Part shown: positions 12,901 through 21,071 of the stretch, piece by piece | Numbering within the stretch: the stretch's first letter is position 1 | How the letters are laid out: every line of letters starts with the position of its first letter | Assembly: GCF_000003815.2 (NCBI RefSeq) | Contig: NC_049981.1 | Span: forward strand, 2,864,167-2,928,166 | Direction of reading: 5' to 3' | Length of the DNA: 64,000 bases | Source of the DNA: Branchiostoma floridae | Taxonomy: Eukaryota > Chordata > Leptocardii > Amphioxiformes > Branchiostomatidae | The notes under the pieces: model-generated | Seen by the model: the letters and a program-made list of their open reading frames with translations, nothing else | Databases searched by the model: none | Told to the model about the DNA's origin: nothing | Translations under genes and position numbers: made by a program

Positions 12901-13907
12901 AATGGCCACGTACACACGCAGTCGCAGAGGGTAAATTTTTAGTCAGCAATCCATTTAAAACGTAAAAATATACCTTGGAAATATTGGCATTTGGGAGCTG
13001 CATAATACAGTTAAGGGCTTTAGGCTTTTATGCATATCGGAAAACCATTTTTAGGTATATTTGGGGTGTCCGGAAAGCTCAAGAAGAAGGCTGTTTGGAT
13101 GTTGTCAGGTAGTCAAAGATAACCACATTACGTTTTGATGCGGTGTATCGTGGGAGGCACTGGTCAGAATCTTGACAATAGTTGTATATGGACAATTTAG
13201 AGGTCAGATTACCCTGTCATTGTTAGTTTTTCACTGACTTATCTTCAGGTACCTTCTTTATACTCTTCTAGACTTTTCATAGCCTCTTCAATTCCTATGT
13301 ACATGTAACAAGACTTGGAGGCAAGTTGAACACATTTCAGATTCCAGAAAGAGATGATGAGAACAATTTTTCGCCTTGCCTTCCCAGTTACCATTTTCTT
13401 AGCTCCTTGTTTCATTACAAGAATAACTACCAATTTTAAATGTTGCTATAGCTAATTCAAAATTCCAAAAAGCATTAGGAAATATAGGTCATTAAATACC
13501 TGGTTGTTTTTATCGGCCAGTGTCAGTTTGTATTTGGAGTCGATGTTGTAGTTGAGATATCTCTTCACACAAAGATCGCCAGTGTTGTTCTTCAAGGAAA
13601 ACCTGTCATCCTAAACACAAATACGTGATGTTAGACTCGCACCACACTGATAACGATCAACACGATATAAAGACTCACAGATTCAGGCATCTCAGATGGA
13701 GAGAACAAATATGAACAAGAACGCCACTGCAGTTTCAGGGCAGGATTATAGAGGGCCCAAACATGCACCTGCCCTGTCTTAAATCTGCCACCCTCCCCTC
13801 AAATCAAGACCATAGTATGTACAAAACAGACACATACACACGCACGCGCGCGCGCCTACAGACACATACACACGCACGCGCGCGCGCCCACAGACACAGA
13901 CAGACAC

Positions 13908-14004
<97 letters not shown>

Positions 14005-17000
14005 AACAAAAAATAACAAGTGTTTTGTAAACGCAATTTTGAACGCTTGCAAGTGCTTTCGAACATACATGTAATGCGGGCCTTATAAGCTTTCATTTGA
14101 CACCACAATGAGCAATGAGTTTATTGTGACTGAAATAGAATTCGGGTGGAACTAGTATGGATAACTTCTATTATCGACATCCAGATTAAGAATGTTAAGT
14201 TCAAACGACATTTGCATAATGTGCAGGGGTACATTACACTCTGAATATTTTACCGAATTAACGAAGAAATAATCACATCAAAATCAGTCAAACCTTATTT
14301 CCACTGAAGATGTTGAAGGTTTCAGGTGCAGGCAGCTGTGACCTCTTGAACAGCTGTGGGATGTTGCTTATTATGTAGCCCGGAGCTACACTCTATGGAA
14401 ATAAATGTGTGTAATATTAGCCCAAATGAATGTATAGTCTTGGTTACGAGAATGTTCCAATCAGTTAATAATTCAAAGTTAAGCAGTATGAATAAAGACT
14501 CAAATAGACGCTAAAATGATAAAAGGGAGAAGGTCATAAAAGAGAGAAAATACGAAAAAAAAACATTTTAATGATTACACATATGATGATAGCATCCCCT
14601 TCACCGTACTTGAGATAGCATTACACTGTATTCATTCGCGTCCCTCTTGTCTATGACGCAAGTACAAAAAGTTCTTCAAATTCTTGAAGACTGGACAGAA
14701 ATAAGTCAAGTCAAGTCAAACGTCATATGTGAAAGACATCCGAGTGTAAAATTGAGTAGGGATATATCGACTTTAAGACTTTGTGGCATTTGGAATCTGA
14801 TTTTTTTTCAAGTTCGAGTATAAAGGCATCCACAGAGTGCTATTTAATATAGGGCGTCAAAAGCCGATACGACAGAATTTTTGTGCATGTTTTATAATAT
14901 TTTGTAGGCCTCAAACCATAAATATATTCCTTCTCGTACTTCACTAGTGTACTCTTCTATAATTTCTACAGCGTTGAAGCCAGTCACATTAGAAATCTCC
15001 AAAGGACGAAGACTGTGTTCGGCTACCTTGACAGTCTGCCCCTAACCACTGTAAGAAAATGGTCTTTCTCTCACCTCTCTCACGAACACTTCGTAAGTGC
15101 GCGGGTCGTCTGAGTTCCCCTTCGCACTCGCTGTAACAAGGACAGGATTGTAATCTAAACTCAGCACAAAAAATTCGGAAACTTGAACGTGATCATATCT
15201 TTGTTATTACATAATGGTACTACATAGTACGTATCATCGGTAAACTTACTGTTGTTCTTTACAATGATAACGCTGGTTCACATTTATCAGTGGGGTACTA
15301 GTAACATATAAAGGCTATATCCTATATCCGTTGCTTTAAAAATAGTGTATTTTGTGGATGTCACGTCGACAGATATATCGGTTTCCTTTAGTGTAGATAT
15401 CCAATTAATGTCTAGAGTCAACGGATACAAACATCCATAAGCATCGGTGGTAAAACTGGATACTGTAAATGCAGAAATGTTCGCGGTGGTTTTATGTTCG
15501 CGAGGCAGTCTTACGGCAAACTTAAACCATCGCCAACTTAAATGCATTTACAGTACTTGAATTCACGCAGTTCGTGCTATTGAGTTTTGCCTGCGCAGTA
15601 ATCATACACATTTTACGCATTACTAGGAACCATTTTACCAATACGGGTGGTAAGCAGTAGTATGCATTCCGCAAAAACTCGTAGTTTCTTAGTAGTGGAT
15701 CGTTATGCATTCCGTAAAATTCGTAATATTTATATACTTTCTAGGTACTCCTGATTATACTTCCCTTTGCATGCATTGTGTCGTGAACTAACTAAATACA
15801 AACCTATGGGTGTGTATTTCATACTTTGAGACTATTCAAATTTACCCCATGACAGAAAAGTCTGACAGGGACGCGCCTGTTGTCGAAAATTATCACAGCA
15901 ATTTTCCCTTGAGTTCACAATGACGTGCCAAATTACGTGACCTTTACAAACAAAATGGCGATGGGACTACCTTCACCTTCTGTCTGTCCTTTTATATATT
16001 TGTATGTGGCACTGTCAAAATAAGTTACCCTAACTTCAATACAGTGCCACAAAAATAGTTGGTGACTATTAAGCGAATAGTCACCAACAAGCACAGCCAA
16101 GTGAGAAAACCCACTTCAGAAGAATAACAACATCGAGCAACAACAACAATTAGGATTCATTCTGCCGCGTGATCCTGTTCCAGGTAAAGGTCAGGGGTGA
16201 CGACGAGTGAAAGAAGATCCCCTTTGTTTTGCTGTGCAATCAACCATGTCCCCTCCCTCCCCTCAAGGAAGTGTTCCGCCGAGAAAACTGACATTGGACT
16301 GCAATGGCAATTATTTGAAGAGGCTTGTAAATACCTTGGATAAAATACTTGTACTTTTTGGACTGTGGGGAAATTTGCATTATTATGCGAATTAAGATTC
16401 CTACCGTTCCGTTCATAGGTTCCTGTTCATGTGTGTTTTTACCGTACGCGTTTCGATCTCGTACATTACGTTGTGTATGAGCCCCGAGAAAACAAAAATG
16501 ACGTACTATTAAAACTACTTTGACAATCCCAACACACCAGACTCAAGACAACAAAAAGGCTGTTTGCCTCCAGATATCAAATTAGGTAATGAATTATCTG
16601 CTTTTTAAAAGATTCGGAACGTTCGGTTTGAAACCTAGCCTAGTAACCATACCACCGGGAGCTCGCCGCTATCTCTACGGTGCTTTGCGTGTAGCCCGCC
16701 CGCCCAGTTCATCGACCCAGGACGGTTTTTTTACGGGGTTGGGTAAGGTTACATCGCTTCAGATTACGAGGGTTGGTTAAGGTTACAGGGCCTTTTAGCG
16801 GGTAAATGTCGATAGGCCAGATAATCAGACAGGCTGACAGAACAGGCCGCCGGGCCAAACTTACGTAGAACACTGGGTCGGAAAACACCCCTTTTACTCT
16901 CTACCAGACAGGCTATTCTTGCTGTTGTAGGGATGATAATTTTGCCTGGGGAATTTTTGCTACTAGAGGAGCCGCCCAGACGATCTTTTAAAACCTTAGC

Positions 17001-17219
17001 GTGGGCTGACTCCCCTGCCAATTCCTTGACCCCCCTCCCCCCCCCCCCCGAATTCTACGATCCCCGTATTAAGGCCTGGTCGTTTGACATTTCCGTGATC
17101 CTCCTGCGCCGCTAGTCAAACCCAATTATGTTGGCCAAAATCCCCTGGTAAATTATTCTCTTCACAGTCAGCGAACATGTAGTCAGTCTAGTAGAAACTT
17201 GTCTTCACTCCTAACGTAG

Positions 17220-17250
<31 letters not shown>

Positions 17251-17327
17251 TGTGGTTTAAGATCTAACTCACCTGATGAAAGCTGGACGAGACACAGACA
17301 GACTGCTGCAAAGACGTGCTTCGCCAT
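6775..17327 (-). CDS. Cadherin-like, EGF-containing single-pass membrane protein (gene 2, complete, 10 exons)
   Basis: Exons: 17327-17273, 15130-15075, 14392-14294, 13610-13500, 12863-12762, 11439-11331, 10862-10726, 10186-9976, 9434-9306, 6995-6775. They sum to 1230 bp (409 aa plus stop), and every junction is phase-consistent with AG/GT borders. Domains: signal peptide (about 1-18); one cadherin repeat (about 31-131); an unrecognised cysteine-poor region (about 142-293); one EGF domain (295-334); a transmembrane helix (341-366) with a KRR stop-transfer; a 43-residue acidic tail. The protein should sit in the plasma membrane with its N-terminus outside, with a role in adhesion or recognition. 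The tail is far too short for a classical catenin-binding domain. The calcium motifs are degenerate (LNYN and EDDAAYPP instead of LDRE and DxNDNxP), so calcium binding is doubtful. I do not recognise a named orthologue. Confidence 0.82.
8258..8430 (+). mobile_element. 3' end of a non-LTR retrotransposon, truncated copy
   Basis: Near-identical to 29061-29235, the 3' end of the retrotransposon fragment in claudin-like gene A: a CACTGCCTAAAGAGAAGAAG block through GGGCAAGAACTTGCAATAAA. It lies in the last intron of cadherin-like gene 2. Strong 5' truncation is usual for such insertions. Confidence 0.75.
8995..9235. mobile_element. Foldback MITE (TTCACATTGCACTGCAGCA family)
   Basis: The left part (AAGTGTTTTATTCAACC...GTGACCGTC) is an imperfect inverted copy of the right part (...CACTAAAACGTTGGTATGATGAAACTC). 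The inner block TGCTGCAGTGCAACGTGAAC recurs at 27190 and 44310. Non-coding, intronic in cadherin-like gene 2. Confidence 0.6.
9306..9434 (-). CDS. Exon 9 of cadherin-like gene 2: EGF domain
   Basis: 129 bp, a symmetric phase 1-1 module typical of shuffled EGF exons. It begins GCPDGLYGGHCNETCVCQNG and ends CKCTDGWTGRAC, with eight cysteines in the pattern of MEGF/Tie/SCARF-type EGF domains rather than the calcium-binding type (there is no D-x-[DN]-E start). Confidence 0.88.
9976..10186 (-). CDS. Exon 8 of cadherin-like gene 2: unrecognised ectodomain part
   Basis: 211 bp, phase 0 in and phase 1 out. It opens NASYHRPDDRGIQPEWFV and continues with KRHVLVTLDMKNFYG and FFGATVGGNITINPI, containing NAS and NIT sequons. 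The G+C content is higher than that of the surrounding introns, as expected of coding DNA. No family recognised. Confidence 0.75.
10203..10377. mobile_element. Pogo/Tigger-like MITE, copy 1
   Basis: 175 bp flanked by TA at 10201-10202 and 10378-10379. The ends are inverted (CAGTGGAAGCC / GGCTTCTGCTG) and the whole element is near-palindromic around a GATCCAGCTAGATAACTTCG centre. A close second copy lies at 59095-59268. TA target duplications and CAGT ends are typical of the pogo group of Tc1/mariner elements. It sits in intron 7 of cadherin-like gene 2, 17 bases from exon 8. Confidence 0.7.
10628..10672 (+). repeat. CA microsatellite
   Basis: A run of CA dinucleotides with a few interruptions, in an intron. 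Confidence 0.9.
10726..10862 (-). CDS. Exon 7 of cadherin-like gene 2: unrecognised ectodomain part
   Basis: 137 bp, phase 1 in and phase 0 out, ending NFVIKTYW before a GTACTT donor. It carries a cysteine at the junction with exon 6 and one in FSVSCTN. No domain recognised; the spacing suggests a beta-sandwich, but this is a guess. Confidence 0.7.
11331..11439 (-). CDS. Exon 6 of cadherin-like gene 2: unrecognised ectodomain part
   Basis: 109 bp, phase 0 in and phase 1 out, beginning VWPFTVSVKSIFLTKP and ending DNDQ. Of two overlapping donors, GTAGGT keeps the frame of exon 7, while the downstream GTGACT would break it. I recognise no domain. Confidence 0.7.
11696..12132. mobile_element. 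hAT-like MITE
   Basis: About 437 bp with perfect 18-bp terminal inverted repeats (TAGTGGTGCGTACCTAAA and its complement). The flanking 8-mers TTAGAAAT (11688-11695) and TTCGAAAT (12133-12140) agree at 6 of 8 bases, the target-duplication size of hAT elements. The interior is rich in GTCCGGACTT-type palindromes and has no coding capacity. It is intronic in cadherin-like gene 2. Confidence 0.65.
12762..12863 (-). CDS. Exon 5 of cadherin-like gene 2: end of cadherin repeat
   Basis: 102 bp, 34 codons, phase 0 at both ends. It begins AVLVVLVTVEDDAAYPPVF, the last strand and linker of a cadherin repeat, with EDDAAYPP where DxNDNxP is usual. The exon ends PPRNTSITH, with an NTS glycosylation sequon. 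Confidence 0.82.
13500..13610 (-). CDS. Exon 4 of cadherin-like gene 2: cadherin repeat core
   Basis: 111 bp, 37 codons, phase 0 at both ends. It reads DDRFSLKNNTGDLCVKRYLN and onward to YKLTLADKNNQ, the F-x-L...TG-x-L...L...Y-x-L core of the repeat. The paralogue in gene 1 is at 795-911. Confidence 0.82.
13836..14012 (+). repeat. Long CA/CG microsatellite
   Basis: Two ACACGCACGCGCGCGCGC-type segments followed by about 40 CA repeats. It lies in intron 3 of cadherin-like gene 2 and accounts for the poly-TH and poly-CV reading frames here. Confidence 0.95.
14294..14392 (-). CDS. Exon 3 of cadherin-like gene 2: cadherin repeat
   Basis: 99 bp, 33 codons, phase 0 at both ends. It begins SVAPGYIISNIP and ends PETFNIFSGNK, the part of a cadherin fold between strands A and C. 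Confidence 0.75.
15075..15130 (-). CDS. Exon 2 of cadherin-like gene 2: start of cadherin repeat
   Basis: 56 bp, phase 1 in and phase 0 out. The translation ends in DPRTYEVFVRE, matching the Y-x-V-x-V-x-E strand that opens a cadherin repeat. A second GTGAG lies 7 bases upstream of the chosen donor. Only the outer donor keeps the phase for the next exon. Confidence 0.75.
15875..16115. repeat. Copies of the GTCGCCAACAGGCGC dispersed repeat
   Basis: Contains AATTACGTGACCTTTACAAA with AACAAAATGGCG, then a TAGTCACCAACAAGCACAGC block, in inverted arrangement around 16000-16050. Intron 1 of cadherin-like gene 2. Confidence 0.45.
17219..17247. repeat. TA microsatellite
   Basis: About 14 TA dinucleotides, 26 bases inside the first intron of cadherin-like gene 2. 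Confidence 0.95.
17273..17327 (-). CDS. Exon 1 of cadherin-like gene 2: signal peptide
   Basis: The ATG at 17327 gives MAKHVFAAVCLCLVQLSS, a compact signal peptide, and ends in phase 1 at a GTGAG donor. A TA microsatellite (17219-17247) lies just inside the first intron. Confidence 0.78.
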
Positions 17328-18399
17328 GTCGTAGTAGATATGATAGTTGATAGGCTTGTCAACCAAGAATTACTCTGCTTGTCAACTGTTCCTGTTTTGT
17401 CCCACCAAAAGCGACTGGTAGACCAACTTGCTGATTTGACGCCCGTGTCAAATTATCTCATTCCAATCTAGGGGGATTTTTCAGCGTTGACGTATTGTAC
17501 TTTTTGTGGGCCCCGACGGCTGTGGAACTTTCCCGGGGATTCCCGTCTGACGCACCGAGGTGTTTATTACTTCCTCCTGTCACCATTGTTTTGTGGGCGG
17601 AGACTTGTCTTAAATTTCATGACATCACAGCCGTATTTAACTGTGCTGCACTTCAAACCTGTGTCGCAAGATGGCAATACAGTACGGCCAGCCTGTGATT
17701 AAGGGTTATTGACCCGCCCCGAGGTAAATGGTGGGATTACGCCTGGTCCTTTGCAACCGAATAAAATCAACGAGTGATCGAAAGTGAACGAGGTGTTGTT
17801 TTTTTTAGGTGGTCATAGCAAAATACCAGGCGTTATGACACCATATACGGCGAGGAACAGGCACGTTATCATCATATAGCCTATCGAAACGGGCATATGT
17901 ATGTAAGAGATACAAAGACCTGTGTAACACTATATAATGTAAAACAGTTGGCCATTGTTTGAAAGTACAATTGAGAATTTACATTTGTGCTTGTGGGGAA
18001 TAGGAAGATGATAAATGTCATATTGAAGCCAAATTTTTGCAGACAATATTCGTTATTGCAGTCTCGGTATGTCCAAACGTTTTTTTTAATTTACTATTTT
18101 CTACTCTACTCATTACCCTCTGCTGGGGCATATGTATCTCTCAAACTGATTGGTCAATATCTTTTATCTCATTGGTCAATGTCCTTTGTATCTCTCATCC
18201 TCATTGGTCCAGGTTATGATTCATCACTTAAGATTATGCATGTCTATTTCTGATTGGTCAAGTCGTAGGTATCTCTCGTTCTGAAACCCTCAGTTTATGA
18301 CACCAGAATACAACAATTTCTTGTTAACGTCAATGATAATATAGTATCATTCAATCAACACAGACATTTGCACACATACAGACTAAATATACTCTCTTC

Positions 18400-19301
18400 T
18401 TATGTTATTGAACAACAGAAAACTGATATTCAATAAAACAATATTCAAATAGAAAACCGGTATACAATACGAACACTCGTATGCAATCAGAAAACTAGTA
18501 TGCAGTGAGAAACTGGTATACAATCAGAAAACTAGTATGCAGTGAGAAACTTGTATACAATCAGAAAACTAGTATGCAGTGAGAAAACTGGTATACAATC
18601 AGAAAACTAGTATACAGTGAGAAAACTGGTGCACAATCAGAAAACAAGTATACAGTGAGAAAACTGGTATACAATCAGAAAACAAGTATACAGTGAGAAA
18701 ACTGGTATACAATCAGAAAACTAGTATGCAGTGAGAAAACTGGTATACAATCAGAAAACTAGTATGCAGTGAGAAAACCTGTATACAATCAGAAAACTAG
18801 TATACGGTGAGAAACTGGTATACAATCAGAAAACTAGTATGCAGTGAGAAAACTGGTATACAATCAGAAAACTAGAATGCAGTGAGAAAACGGGTGCACA
18901 GTCAGAAAACTGGTATACAATTTGAAAACCGGTATACAAGCATAAATGTTGCTAACAGTAATAAAACTGGTATTCTGATATTCAATTAGAAAACTGCATG
19001 GTATACAATCAGAAAACTGCTATTCAATAAAACAATCTTCCAATAGAAAACTGGTATACAATGCAAAAACAGGTGCACAGTCAAAATACTGGAACAGGTA
19101 TACAATAAAAAAAACTAAAATACAGTTGGAAAATGAATTAAAAAACAGGTATATAATCAGAAAACTGGTACAAAGTCAGAAAAATGGTATATAATCATAA
19201 AATTGGTATTCAGTCGGAAAACTGATAATCAATCGGAAATACAGGTATACAGTAAGAATATTAGTATACCATCAGAAAACAGGTATACAATAAGAAAAAC
19301 T
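18400..19301. repeat. AT-rich minisatellite, about 19/38-bp unit
   Basis: Dozens of copies of a 19-base motif near GTATACAATCAGAAAACTA alternating with GTATGCAGTGAGAAAACTG, giving a 38-base higher-order unit that decays toward both ends. The array meets the assembly gap and resumes briefly at 19825-19915 after the retrotransposon fragment. Non-coding. Confidence 0.9.
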
Positions 19302-19401
19302 NNNNNNNNNNNNNNNNNNNNNNNNNNNNNNNNNNNNNNNNNNNNNNNNNNNNNNNNNNNNNNNNNNNNNNNNNNNNNNNNNNNNNNNNNNNNNNNNNNN
19401 N
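19302..19401. other. Assembly gap (100 N)
   Basis: Exactly 100 undetermined bases at the edge of the minisatellite, as expected where assembly through a repeat failed. Confidence 0.99.
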
Positions 19402-19404
19402 GCA

Positions 19405-19800
19405 ACTTAGATCATCATCATCGTTCGGCTGCAGAGCAGGCGACTGCAAGCCTTCTCCAGTTCCGCCTATCGGCAGCGAGCTGGCGAAGCTGCCTGCTGG
19501 GGGTGATTTGGCCGTGATGGTCTCCCATTAGCCGTTGGACGTACTGTAGATAAGTAGTAGGTTGGCGTCCCCGTCTACGTCTGCCATGAGGAGGGACGTA
19601 AAGTGCATACAGACTGACAGGCTCATCCTCAGGCATGCGCAGAACGTGTCCGAGAAAGTTCAGCTGCCTCAGGCGCACGAGTTGTATCAGCGGCTTTGTT
19701 TTGGTCATGTCGTAGATTGTGCTGTTAGGTACTCTATCGATCCTTTTGATGCTCAACATGATACGATAGCATGAGGTGGCGAATGAGTTGATCTAAGTCG
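19405..19800 (-). mobile_element. Non-LTR retrotransposon fragment: C-terminal end of reverse transcriptase ORF
   Basis: The reading frame 19759-19418 contains RLRQLNFLGHVLRMPED, then GRRRRGRQPTTYLQYVQ and a final LAADRRNWRRLAVAC. This is the conserved tail that follows the reverse-transcriptase domain in many animal non-LTR elements. A short GATGAT run follows on the minus strand, like a microsatellite-type 3' tail. The fragment interrupts the minisatellite and is 5'-truncated, so it is not functional. Confidence 0.8.
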
Positions 19801-20329
19801 TTTATCTGTTTTGCTAAGTTACGACTAGATATACAATACGAAAACTGGCATCAGAAAAATGGCGTACGGTCAGAAACCTGTATACCATCAGAAAACTAGA
19901 GTGCAATCAACTGGTATTATACAACACTGGTTCCACACGCTACAGTAAATTACAGGGTGAGGGAGTTGCGCAGAAAGTGCACATTGCCTGTTCTTGATTT
20001 TTTAAAATCACTTTTTCAGGTAAAATTTTGATCATAAAGGTCGAGGTTCCTGCTAGAGGGACTGAAGTTTTTAAAATCTTGCCTAAAATTGTGACATTTG
20101 GCATGCTTTGACCTGTAGTTGACTTCCATATTCAGTTGACAGACTGGACTGATCCATTAGGCTGGGGGGGGGGGGGGTGAAAACCCGGCATCATGACAAT
20201 CATCTGGCTGAAGCTCGTTAAAATGAAAAAGGGAGTAAAGACTTTCGGTTTGAAATGTAGGTAAATGTGTGTTTTGCATGGCTTAACCATGTATTGAACA
20301 CGAAATTCCATTGATCATTCCCTTCCCAA

Positions 20330-20782
20330 TAGGGCTGGGTACCAGTACGGTACAAAACCGGTTTTTCACATTGGACCGGTCCAGAAAAAAACGGACCTGA
20401 CAAAATTCGGTAGACCGGATGTTGGACCGATTGGAAAATAAACTGATTATGTGACCAGGCGTTCAAACGTTTTCGGGGTTTCCGGTGTAGCCAAATAACA
20501 AGAGCGAAGCAGAGTAGACTCTATAGTCATTTTACCAAATTTTACAGTCAATCGTACAAAGATAGTTTGCCTTGTAGCTTTTTTTTAATGCCAGTGGAAG
20601 TCGAATACTACGCAAAACAGATTTCTTTGTAGCAAAATGAACCATTATTTTGAGTATCGTCCATTCAGAAGTTTTTTTTTTACATAATGAATCAGGTTCT
20701 GGTTCAGGTCCAGACTAGGTCCTGATCCTCTGGACCTGAACCGGACCTGGACCTGAATTTTCTATACCGGTACCCACCCCTA
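20330..20782. mobile_element. hAT-like MITE downstream of the kringle gene
   Basis: The ends TAGGGCTGGGTACCAGTA and TACCGGTACCCACCCCTA are inverted repeats. The flanks CTTCCCAA and CTCCCAAC suggest an imperfect 8-base target duplication. The interior has paired GGACCGG / GGACCTGAACC blocks. A related right end lies near 55110-55185. It ends 36 bases from the kringle stop codon and so probably lies in its 3' untranslated region. Confidence 0.55.
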
Positions 20783-20817
20783 CTCCCAACATATAGATTT
20801 GATTCATCATCAGAAGA

Positions 20818-21071
20818 TCAGACCGCACCACTGCAGACTGGTACGCCACAATACTCCCATCTCGTGCCGGGATCCATGGTGTAGCACCAAACTCCGGTTT
20901 CGCCGTCCGGATTCCGGCAGTAGTTCTCCTCCAATCCGGATGACGGATAACTATCAGCCGTGTTTCCGTGTCCATGTGGACTCTGACTGTCCCAGCGCTG
21001 ACACATCCTGCCTGTTTCGGTCACAGAGAATGTCCCTCGGTAGGATGACCCATCTCCCTCCTGGCATAAGG
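20818..21071 (-). CDS. Exon 4 of the kringle gene: kringle domain
   Basis: 254 bp including the TGA at 20818-20820. It encodes a full kringle: LCQEGDGSSYRGTFSVTETG, then CQRWDSQSPH, then NYCRNPDGETGVWCYTMDPG and WEYCGVPVC. Six cysteines and the NYCRNPDG hallmark are intact. The lysine-binding D-x-D position reads TMDPG, so classic lysine binding is uncertain. Confidence 0.92.

Larger units (their letters stand above)
17328..20817. other. Intergenic spacer between cadherin-like gene 2 and the kringle gene
   Basis: It contains the presumed promoter of cadherin-like gene 2 (no TATA box recognised), a set of GATTGGTCA motifs near 18140-18265 (CCAAT-type, several on the minus strand), a large minisatellite (18400-19301), a gap, a retrotransposon fragment and a hAT-like MITE. 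No further gene is visible. Confidence 0.5.

Noticed and set aside
13763..14108. Poly-TH and poly-CV reading frames (also at 58246-58603 and 61887-62387)
   Set aside because: Pure translation of CA/GT microsatellites.
18400..19301. Regularly spaced repeats resembling a CRISPR array
   Set aside because: The units abut without unique spacers and the genome is animal; it is a minisatellite.
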